From Desulfamplus sp. (GTDB lineage Bacteria > Desulfobacterota > Desulfobacteria > Desulfobacterales > Desulfobacteraceae), in the NCBI GenBank assembly GCA_015233755.1, contig JADFXA010000116.1, positions 1-7,001 on the forward strand: DNA of 7,001 nt, read 5' to 3'. Positions within the stretch are counted from its first letter, which is position 1, and the number at the start of each line of letters is the position of its first letter. A program made the position numbers and the translations under genes. The notes below the pieces were generated by a model. It searched no databases, was not told the DNA's origin, and worked only from the letters and a program-made list of their open reading frames with translations. This document shows positions 1-5,719 of this stretch, in pieces.

Positions 1-42
1 AAGACCGCATGGTATTGTCGAACAGAGTATAGAATACTGTTT

Positions 43-49
43 AGGGGGA
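43..49 (+). promoter_or_regulatory. Ribosome binding site of rpsA
   Basis: The purine run AGGGGGA lies 9 nt before the ATG at 59. It is the strongest Shine-Dalgarno in the window and fixes the rpsA start. This matters because the rpsA frame stays open to the left edge of the window, so no upstream stop excludes a longer protein. No convincing promoter is visible in bases 1-58; the rpsA promoter, or an upstream operon partner, probably lies outside. Confidence 0.8.
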
Positions 50-58
50 ATAATATTA

Positions 59-1843
59 ATGAATAACATTGCTGAAATTAACGAGAACAACAACATGAAC
101 ACTGAAGAGATTGAAACTGCCGAAGAAGTAAAAAAAAGCCGCAAATCAGAACCTGTATTAACAGGTGAAGAGACAATGGACGAATTGATGGGTATTTATG
201 AGGAAAGCTTTAAACGCTTTGAAGAAGGACAAGTAGTAACAGGAACTATTATTGCTGTTGATAGGGATCATGTACTTGTCGATGTTGGCTACAAATCTGA
301 AGGGCAGATCGCAATTCATGAATTCAGGGACGAGCAAGGCAATGTAAATGTCAACCTTGATGATAAGGTTGAAGTTATGGTTGAATCATGGGACGAAGAA
401 GAAGAGACAGTTATACTTTCAAAAGAGAAGGCCGCAAAAGTTAAAGTTTGGGATTCAATCAAAGATATTTATGAGTCAGACGGCACTATTGAAGGTGTAA
501 TTATAAGTCGTGTAAAAGGTGGTTTCTCAGTTGATATTGGACTTCCAGCCTTTTTACCAGGATCTCAGGCAGATTTACGACCTATCAGAAACATGGATGA
601 AATGGTAGGGCAAACCTACATATTTAAAATTCTTAAATACAACAGAAAAAGAAGCAATATTGTTCTGTCTCGGCGTATTATTCTTGAAAATCAGCGTGAA
701 CAAGCAAGGACAGAGACTCTTGACTCCATTGAAACAGATAAGGTGATGATTGGTATTGTTAAAAACATTACTGAGTATGGAGTATTTGTCGATCTTGGCG
801 GAGTTGATGGACTTCTACATATTACAGATATTTCATGGGGTAGAGTTAAACATCCTTCAGAACTTTTCTCTGTGGGTGATAAGATTAAGGTTAAAATACT
901 TTCGTTTGATTTTGAAAAAGAGCGTGTATCACTTGGTATGAAACAGCTTACTCCAGATCCTTGGACAACTGCTCAAACAAAATATCCTGTAGGCTCAAAG
1001 GTAAAGGGCAAAGTTGTCAGCCTAACTGATTATGGTGCCTTTGTAGAGCTTGAAGAGGGCGTTGAAGGTCTTATTCATGTATCGGAAATGTCATGGACAA
1101 GAAAGGTTCGTCATCCATCCAAGATGGTATCTGTTGGTGAAGAGATTGAGGCAGTTGTATTAGATCTTAAGCCTGATAACCGTAGAATCTCACTTGGTAT
1201 TAAACAGACTATGGAAAATCCATGGGAAGTTATAAGCGAAAAATATCCTGTTGGAACAGTAATTGAAGGAAAAATAAAGAACATAACTGACTTTGGTCTC
1301 TTTATTGGAATTGATGATGATATAGATGGTCTTGTTCATATCTCTGACATCTCATGGACAAAGAGGATCAAACATCCTTCTGAAATATACAAAAAGAATG
1401 ATATAATTCAAGCTGTTGTCCTTGACATTGATAAAGCCAGCGAGCGTTTCTCTCTTGGAATTAAACAGACACAGCCTGATCCATGGGTAACAGTTGGCGA
1501 CCGTTATAGAGTTGGAACAGAGATCTCAGGGCTTATCACTAATGTTACAGATTTCGGCGTATTTGTTGAACTTGAAGAGGGTATTGAAGGGTTGGTTCAT
1601 GTATCTGAAATAAGCAAAGAGAAAATCAAAACTCCTGTAGATCAGTTCAAACCTGGGGATCATATTACAGCAAGAGTTATGAATATCAACAGCGACGAAA
1701 GGCGTATCGGACTATCTATAAAAAGGCTTGAGGTTGAAGAAGAGCAGGAGAATGTTCAAGATTTAGTTAAAAATGCAAAACCTGCAACTTCATCATTTGG
1801 TGAACTTCTAAGAGATAATCTTCAAGAAGCTGCAAAGTCGTAA
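59..1843 (+). CDS. rpsA: 30S ribosomal protein S1
   Basis: RpsA binds the 30S subunit and recruits and unfolds mRNA for initiation. Six S1 (OB-fold) domains can be read: about residues 56-124, 141-206, 226-296, 311-384, 398-471 and 485-556. Domains 3-6 each carry the pattern G-x-V/I-x-x-[IL]-T-[DE]-[YF]-G-x-F followed by a GL-H-[IV]-[ST]-[DE]-[IM]-S motif and end in SLG-[MI]-KQ or similar. Domains 1-2 are more divergent, as is usual for the ribosome-docking half. Length is 594 aa against 557 in E. coli. The extra length is an N-terminal extension of about 50 residues rich in Asn and Glu and a short acidic C-terminal tail. Met13 is an alternative start but has no comparable ribosome site. The sequence resembles Desulfobacterota S1 proteins (inference from memory). 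A hairpin terminator follows, and sppA lies 141 bp downstream on the same strand. Confidence 0.97.
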   Translation: MNNIAEINENNNMNTEEIETAEEVKKSRKSEPVLTGEETMDELMGIYEESFKRFEEGQVVTGTIIAVDRDHVLVDVGYKSEGQIAIHEFRDEQGNVNVNLDDKVEVMVESWDEEEETVILSKEKAAKVKVWDSIKDIYESDGTIEGVIISRVKGGFSVDIGLPAFLPGSQADLRPIRNMDEMVGQTYIFKILKYNRKRSNIVLSRRIILENQREQARTETLDSIETDKVMIGIVKNITEYGVFVDLGGVDGLLHITDISWGRVKHPSELFSVGDKIKVKILSFDFEKERVSLGMKQLTPDPWTTAQTKYPVGSKVKGKVVSLTDYGAFVELEEGVEGLIHVSEMSWTRKVRHPSKMVSVGEEIEAVVLDLKPDNRRISLGIKQTMENPWEVISEKYPVGTVIEGKIKNITDFGLFIGIDDDIDGLVHISDISWTKRIKHPSEIYKKNDIIQAVVLDIDKASERFSLGIKQTQPDPWVTVGDRYRVGTEISGLITNVTDFGVFVELEEGIEGLVHVSEISKEKIKTPVDQFKPGDHITARVMNINSDERRIGLSIKRLEVEEEQENVQDLVKNAKPATSSFGELLRDNLQEAAKS

Positions 1844-1880
1844 AGATAAATAATATAAAATTATGTTTCTATAAATTGTG

Positions 1881-1924
1881 AAGCCGGATATAGAGAATAT
1901 TCTCAATCCGGCTTTATATTTTGA
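1881..1924 (+). terminator. Rho-independent terminator after rpsA
   Basis: A 9-bp perfect stem pairs AAGCCGGAT (1881-1889) with ATCCGGCTT (1906-1914). Inside it sits a second perfect palindrome, GAGAATATTCTC (1893-1904), which can extend the hairpin. The stem is followed by a T-rich stretch, TATATTTTG, which is interrupted rather than a pure T run. There is no T run on the opposite side, so it should act on + strand transcripts only. It lies 37 bp past the rpsA stop and should separate most rpsA transcription from sppA. Confidence 0.8.
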
Positions 1925-1984
1925 TTGATTACACATTGCCCCGCTGGAGTAATAGTTGAGCTAATTACAAAGAGGTATTGATTT

Positions 1985-2887
1985 ATGTTTTCACGAAGAC
2001 ATCCATTTCTTTTTTTTACAATGATTATGTCTGCTATAGCTGCATCATTCATGATTTTTTTTATTGTTATAGTTATAGCCAGTTCTGCTTTAATAAAATC
2101 AGATTTCACAGCCAGCAGATTAAACAATGATGCTAATATTGGTGTAATTGAGATAATAGGGCCAATTGTCTCTTCAAAAGAGGTTATTGAGAATATAAAA
2201 AATTTTAGGGATAAAAGCTCCATCAAGGCTATTGTTGTGCGAATTGACTCACCTGGCGGGGGAGTTGGACCTTCTCAAGAGATATATAAAGAGATATTCA
2301 AAACCAGAAAGATAAAAAAAGTTATTGCCTCAATGGGATCTGTAGCAGCATCAGGTGGATACTATGCAGCCGCGTCTTGTGATGGTATTGTTGCAAACCC
2401 CGGCACAATTACAGGTAGTATTGGTGTAATAATGGAGTATGCAAATTTTCAGCAGATTGTTGAGAAAATAGGACTCTCTCCTATTGTGATAAAGAGTGGA
2501 GAGTATAAAGATATTGGTTCTCCTATGAGAGATATAAAGGAGAATGAACGCAAATTGCTTCAAAATGTTGTAAATGAAATTCACGGTCAATTTGTAAGAG
2601 ATGCTGCTAAAGGGAGAAATATTGCGGTAGAGACCATGACAAAACTTGCAGATGGTCGAATATACACTGGTGAGTCAGCTCTATCTTTGAAACTTGTTGA
2701 CAGACTTGGCAACCTTGATGACGCAGTTGAGTGGGCAGGAGAGCTTGCTGGAGTTAAGGGAAAGCTGAAAATAGCCTATCCAGAAGAGGATAAAAGTGAA
2801 TTTCTAAAAAAGTTAGTTACATCTTTATTCAAAGACGCTAACATCTCCAGCACCATATCGGATTATTTCAGGTATGTCATCAATTAA
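1985..2887 (+). CDS. sppA: Signal peptide peptidase SppA, short form (S49 family)
   Basis: This is an inner-membrane serine protease that degrades signal peptides left in the membrane after secretion. A single hydrophobic segment at about residues 9-37 anchors it, with the protease domain expected on the far side. The motif MGSVAASGGYYAA carries the likely nucleophile Ser123. The likely general-base Lys175 lies in SGEYKDIGSP. The 52-residue spacing equals that of Ser147/Lys199 in Bacillus subtilis SppA. The upstream DSPGGG motif (88-93) is also typical. At 300 aa it is the short single-domain type, not the duplicated E. coli form of about 618 aa. The ATG at 1985 is supported by AGAGG at 1971-1975, 9 nt upstream. 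The last 20 codons and the stop overlap the end of the convergent yciO gene. No separate promoter is clear in the 70 bp after the rpsA terminator. Confidence 0.94.
   Translation: MFSRRHPFLFFTMIMSAIAASFMIFFIVIVIASSALIKSDFTASRLNNDANIGVIEIIGPIVSSKEVIENIKNFRDKSSIKAIVVRIDSPGGGVGPSQEIYKEIFKTRKIKKVIASMGSVAASGGYYAAASCDGIVANPGTITGSIGVIMEYANFQQIVEKIGLSPIVIKSGEYKDIGSPMRDIKENERKLLQNVVNEIHGQFVRDAAKGRNIAVETMTKLADGRIYTGESALSLKLVDRLGNLDDAVEWAGELAGVKGKLKIAYPEEDKSEFLKKLVTSLFKDANISSTISDYFRYVIN
2806..2842 (-). terminator. Possible terminator of yciO, antisense inside the sppA 3' end
   Basis: Read on the - strand, GTTAG (2842-2838) pairs with CTAAC (2816-2812), and TCTTT (2835-2831) pairs with AAAGA (2826-2822) around a GAAT loop. 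A 2/5-nt internal loop lies between the two 5-bp stems. Six T residues (2811-2806) follow directly. The layout is that of a Rho-independent terminator and spans the yciO stop codon at 2825-2827. The stem is weak and AT-rich, so the call is tentative. Confidence 0.35.
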
Positions 2888-3472
2888 TGAAATAACGCTT
2901 GAAGCGACATTGGGCACAGGTCCGCCATCGATTACGGCATCAAGCAGAGAACCAAAATGATCATGTATAAGGGAGGGATCACTGAATATGCTCTCCTTTA
3001 TATTACTATCGGAACTGTTTTTATTACTATTATTTCTCTTATCACTTGCGCTTGTAGATAGAATTGGGTGTCCTAACTCTTTTGCAATTGCAAGGACAAT
3101 ATTATTGTTCGGAACTCTTATGCCAGCCGTTTTGCGTTTAGTCAGCATTATTTTGGGCACCATTTTTGAACCAGGAAGTATTAAAGTAAATGGTCCGGGA
3201 AGCACTCTTTTCATATTGCGATATGAAAAATTTGAGACTTTTGCATATTCACTGATATGCGTAAGATCAGAGCATATAAAACTAAAAGGTTCGCTCTTAT
3301 CTCGATTTTTCAGCTGATATACACGTTCTATAGCTTTTTTATTCATAATATCGCAACCGATTCCATAAAAGGTATCTGTTGGGTAAGCAATAACCCCACC
3401 TTCTTGTAGTAACTCAACTACTTTCGAGATAAGGCGGGGTTGTGGATTGTCAGGATTGACTTTTAAGAGCAT
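2825..3472 (-). CDS. yciO: YciO/YrdC/Sua5 family protein (threonylcarbamoyl-AMP synthase-like)
   Basis: This is a member of the YrdC/Sua5 superfamily, whose TsaC members make threonylcarbamoyl-AMP from threonine, bicarbonate and ATP for t6A in tRNA. The opening NPDNPQPRLI closely matches the start of E. coli YciO, and the length (215 aa) fits that subgroup, so YciO is the better name. The role of YciO itself is less certain than that of TsaC. Visible motifs: GGVIAYPTDTFYGIGC (25-40), K-N-R (55-57) followed by EPFSFIC, LPGPFTLIL (91-99), KRKTAGIRVP (112-121), STSAS (139-143) and the terminal IIRYGAGD (203-210). An Asn/Ser/Lys-rich stretch (about 144-161) lengthens the loop after STSAS. The ATG at 3472 is supported by family alignment; the ribosome site (TTGGAT) is weak. 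The last 63 bp overlap sppA tail to tail. The gene appears to have its own promoter. Confidence 0.9.
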   Translation of the reverse strand: MLLKVNPDNPQPRLISKVVELLQEGGVIAYPTDTFYGIGCDIMNKKAIERVYQLKNRDKSEPFSFICSDLTHISEYAKVSNFSYRNMKRVLPGPFTLILPGSKMVPKIMLTKRKTAGIRVPNNNIVLAIAKELGHPILSTSASDKRNNSNKNSSDSNIKESIFSDPSLIHDHFGSLLDAVIDGGPVPNVASSVISLIDDIPEIIRYGAGDVSVFE

Positions 3473-3511
3473 AGTTTTATATCCAAATTCAAATCTATTA
3501 ATTTTTTACAA

Positions 3512-3535
3512 TATATTAATTACTCAATTAATATA
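3512..3535. repeat. Inverted repeat overlapping the presumed yciO promoter
   Basis: Perfect 10-bp arms, TATATTAATT (3512-3521) and its reverse complement (3526-3535), flank the spacer ACTC. The dyad covers the presumed -10 box of the yciO promoter and the expected transcription start near 3523. This is a common place for a repressor operator. All arm bases are A or T and the surrounding gap is very AT-rich, so chance is a real alternative. Confidence 0.5.
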
Positions 3536-3558
3536 CAATTAAATCAAAACAAAATCAA
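3530..3558 (-). promoter_or_regulatory. Candidate sigma70-type promoter of yciO
   Basis: On the - strand, TTGATT (3558-3553, 4 of 6 matches to TTGACA) is followed after exactly 17 nt by TATATT (3535-3530, 5 of 6 matches to TATAAT). The predicted start near 3523 would give a leader of about 50 nt before the yciO ATG at 3472. It lies in the 129-bp AT-rich gap after lspA, where a separate promoter is expected. AT-rich DNA produces such matches easily, hence the moderate confidence. Confidence 0.45.
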
Positions 3559-3601
3559 CTTTCATATCAATTTGTAAGAGTGTAAATTTATCACATTGCT
3601 C

Positions 3602-4117
3602 CTAAAAATCTGGAATCTTATTAAACAGAACATGATAGATAAAAATCGCCATTCCTACACATATCGCGCTATCTGCTATATTAAAGGCAGGCCAATGATA
3701 ATAGCCAATATAGAAATCTAAAAAATCTACAACCTTTCCGTAACGAAAACGATCAATCAGATTTCCAACAGCTCCTCCAAAGATAGCTGCCAAACCTAAT
3801 GAAAAAAATGGATACCTATCTACTGATTTTATGTAAAACCATAAAAGGGCGATAGCTACTACTGAAGATACAAAAAGGAAGAAAAATTTTCTTACTAATG
3901 GAGAGTGATTAGCGAAAAGCCCAAAAGCACCTCCTGGGTTTAAGACATGTGTAATATTAAAAAAAGAGGTTATAGATATTGTTTCATGCAGCATTAAAAT
4001 GTTTGTAATAATATATTTTGTCAACTGATCAAATATAATAACATTTCCACTTACCAATAAAAGCCTTATAGCTGCAACTTTCTGATTTAATTTCAATTTT
4101 TCACCTGTTTTTAACAC
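3602..4117 (-). CDS. lspA: Lipoprotein signal peptidase (signal peptidase II)
   Basis: LspA is an inner-membrane aspartyl protease that removes the signal peptide from diacylglyceryl-modified prolipoproteins. It shows the family motifs in order: FDQLTK (29-34), NPGGAFGLF (60-68), GNLIDRFRYGKVVDFLDF (118-135) and FNIADSAICVG (145-155). The catalytic aspartates are Asp122 and Asp149; their 27-residue spacing equals that of Asp114/Asp141 in E. coli. Four membrane segments are expected, at about 16-36, 76-97, 103-119 and 147-165. The longest frame begins with GTG at 4117, overlaps the pyk stop by 7 bases and gives 171 aa. A TTG at 4096 (giving 164 aa) has the better ribosome site, AGGTGA at 4101-4106, so the true start may be codon 8. 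The stop is TAG. The overlap with pyk indicates cotranscription and probably coupled translation. No clear terminator follows. Confidence 0.95.
   Translation of the reverse strand: MLKTGEKLKLNQKVAAIRLLLVSGNVIIFDQLTKYIITNILMLHETISITSFFNITHVLNPGGAFGLFANHSPLVRKFFFLFVSSVVAIALLWFYIKSVDRYPFFSLGLAAIFGGAVGNLIDRFRYGKVVDFLDFYIGYYHWPAFNIADSAICVGMAIFIYHVLFNKIPDF
4101..4106 (-). promoter_or_regulatory. Ribosome binding site favouring an internal TTG start of lspA
   Basis: AGGTGA on the - strand ends 4 nt before the TTG at 4096-4094. Because AGGTGA matches the start-proximal half of the full AGGAGGTGA site, the effective spacing from an AGGAGG position would be 7 nt, which is good. The GTG at 4117 has GGAAGG only 3 nt upstream, which is too close. 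The site therefore argues for a 164-residue LspA. Confidence 0.45.
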
Positions 4118-5595
4118 TTACCTTCCATTATACTTCCAGCACTACTTATCTCAATATATGATGCCCCATGTTTTGCTCCAAAATGTCCCGCAAGAACTGT
4201 AATAAGAGCTTCTGGAGAAAACTGTTTTCTCTTTACGAGACCAGCAATAGATTTACGCAAAAGTTCTGAAGAGTCATTTTCTGCGTTAACATAATCAGCT
4301 TGCACTCCATAAGATAACGCAAGTTCCCGCATTACACGTTTATCATAAAGTTGAGCATAAATAGGATTATCCCCTCTGTAAGCAGCAATAGCCCTAATAG
4401 TATCTCCTGACATTGAGTCTGCTATAATTGCACGGGTGTTGAGCCGCATCGAAGCTTTTACAGCAGCTTTTGCAAGATAGGCAACAACTTTATTGTGATG
4501 CATATATGGAACATCAAGAAATGTTTCTCTTCCAGATTCAGCTTCAGCAGCAATTTTGGCCATAATCTTAACAGACTCTACAGGGTAGCTGCCATTTGCT
4601 GTCTCCCCTGACAACATCAAGGCATCGGCAAAATCAAAGCAGGCATTGGCTACATCAGATACTTCTGCTCTTGTAGGCCTTGGAGATTTAATCATCGAGT
4701 GGAGCATCTGTGTAGCAACTATCACAGGTTTTCGTTTTTCAATACATGTTCTAATTATTTTTTTTTGAACTAACGGAATTTTTTCGGCTGGAATCTCAAC
4801 AGCAAGATCTCCTCGCGCAATCATTATTCCATATACACAATCTAAAATCTGCTCAATGTTTTCAACCCCTTCGCTATTTTCAATCTTTGCAATTATTTTT
4901 ACTCTGCTATTTTTCCTATCAAGAATCTCTTGAACAGCGAGTACATCATCGCGATTCCTTACAAAGGAGTGGGCAATAAAATCAATGTCTTGATCCGCTG
5001 CAAATTCAATGAACCCTTTATCCTTTTCGCTTAAAGCTGGCAAAGTTACATGGACAGATGGAATATTTACACTCTTTCTACCATAAATTATGCCATTATT
5101 TTCTACACGGCAGATTAAATAATTTTCAGATTTGTAACTGCTATGTTGTTCTTTGAGCTCATCTGTCTGAGGGCTATTTTTTGATGTAACAGTTAGGGCA
5201 AGTGAACCATCATCAATCAAAATAGAGCTACCTACTGGTACATCTCTTGCAAAATCAGGATATGAAACATAAATAAGGTTATTTTCAGGAGAAGCATTTT
5301 CCAAAGCATTGTTAAAATTAGACAACCCTTTGATATATATAGTATCTCCATAATTTACTTTAATTGGATTCTCCATTGGACAAGTTCTGATTTCAGGACC
5401 TTTTGTGTCAATAAGAATAGCGATTTTGTCAGATACTTTTCTAATATTTTCAATAACTTTTAGAGCTTCTCCATGTGTTTGATGAGCTGTGTTAAGCCGA
5501 ATAACATCCATTCCTGCATCATGGAGTTGTTTTAAAAATTCTGGCTCACAATTTTTATCAGATATTGTGGCAACGATTTTTGTCTTTTTTATCAT
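4111..5595 (-). CDS. pyk: Pyruvate kinase
   Basis: This cytosolic glycolytic enzyme transfers phosphate from phosphoenolpyruvate to ADP, giving pyruvate and ATP. The barrel domain begins with KKTKIVATIS and RLNTAH (33-38). DTKGPEIRT (63-71) starts the inserted B domain (about 71-172). The catalytic core follows: IIAKIEN with Lys237 and metal ligand Glu239, ARGDLAVEIP (260-269) with Asp263, VATQM with Thr295, and PTRAEVSDVANA plus MLSGETANGSYP (307-338). The C-terminal alpha/beta domain spans about 365-490. At 494 aa it is slightly longer than the usual 470-480. RLNTAHQ replaces the common RLNFSHG, so the potassium-ligand Ser is Ala, while Glu68 of GPEIR is kept. This and the ending AGHFGAKHGAS recall the Bacteroidota-type enzymes (from memory). 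The ATG at 5595 has GGAG at 5607-5610, 11 nt upstream. lspA follows with a 7-base overlap; holA ends 124 bp upstream. Confidence 0.96.
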   Translation of the reverse strand: MIKKTKIVATISDKNCEPEFLKQLHDAGMDVIRLNTAHQTHGEALKVIENIRKVSDKIAILIDTKGPEIRTCPMENPIKVNYGDTIYIKGLSNFNNALENASPENNLIYVSYPDFARDVPVGSSILIDDGSLALTVTSKNSPQTDELKEQHSSYKSENYLICRVENNGIIYGRKSVNIPSVHVTLPALSEKDKGFIEFAADQDIDFIAHSFVRNRDDVLAVQEILDRKNSRVKIIAKIENSEGVENIEQILDCVYGIMIARGDLAVEIPAEKIPLVQKKIIRTCIEKRKPVIVATQMLHSMIKSPRPTRAEVSDVANACFDFADALMLSGETANGSYPVESVKIMAKIAAEAESGRETFLDVPYMHHNKVVAYLAKAAVKASMRLNTRAIIADSMSGDTIRAIAAYRGDNPIYAQLYDKRVMRELALSYGVQADYVNAENDSSELLRKSIAGLVKRKQFSPEALITVLAGHFGAKHGASYIEISSAGSIMEGKC

Positions 5596-5719
5596 CTTAA
5601 ATAATGCTCCATTGCTATGGATGTTGATATTAGAGTTCCTACAAAACGTTAATTTTTACCTTTAATTTACTGGGTAATAAATGGTTTTGACAAGAAGTTA
5701 GTTTATATGATGGGAAATT
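5596..5719 (-). other. 124-bp gap between holA and pyk
   Basis: I see no convincing terminator after holA and no strong promoter for pyk here. TTGTCA (5692-5687) is a fair -35 element, but the bases 17-18 nt further on (TAAATT) are a poor -10. A tiny frame of six codons (5612-5592) begins at an ATG and ends in a TGA that overlaps the pyk ATG as ATGA. It has no ribosome site and is probably chance. The absence of a terminator fits read-through from holA into pyk-lspA. Confidence 0.4.

Noticed and set aside
1..32. Possible 3' tail of an upstream gene (frame ending TAG at 30-32), or an N-terminal extension of rpsA in frame 2
   Set aside because: Ten codons are too few to identify a gene. The strong Shine-Dalgarno at 43-49 places the rpsA start at 59, so an extension or fusion is unlikely although no stop excludes it within the window.
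26..38. Small inverted repeat AGTAT-AGA-ATACT before rpsA
   Set aside because: The arms are only 5 bp, there is no recognisable operator family, and it is easily chance in AT-rich DNA.
700..1740. Internal DNA repeats in rpsA
   Set aside because: They are explained by the tandem S1 domains of the protein and are not an independent repeat element.
1903..2226. Antisense frame (107 codons) over the sppA start and the rpsA terminator
   Set aside because: It runs through a clear terminator and the conserved sppA start, with no ribosome site or known motif.
2896..2906. CGCTTGAAGCG palindrome just past the sppA stop, as a possible sppA terminator
   Set aside because: The stem is only 4-5 bp with no following T run, and it lies in yciO coding sequence.
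2988..3317. 109-codon open frame on the + strand encoding a hydrophobic-looking protein
   Set aside because: It lies wholly antisense to yciO, which has clear family motifs throughout. There is no ribosome site, and the apparent membrane-protein character follows from the complement of Asn/Ser/Lys codons.
3580..3594. CRP/FNR-like sequence (TGTGATAAATTTACAC on the - strand) upstream of the yciO promoter
   Set aside because: One half-site TGTGA is perfect, but the other does not align with TCACA at the proper spacing. The central pairs also mismatch.
5685..5715. Perfect TTGACA on the + strand in the holA-pyk gap
   Set aside because: The only good -10 (TATGAT) is 13 nt away, too close, and it would drive transcription antisense to holA.
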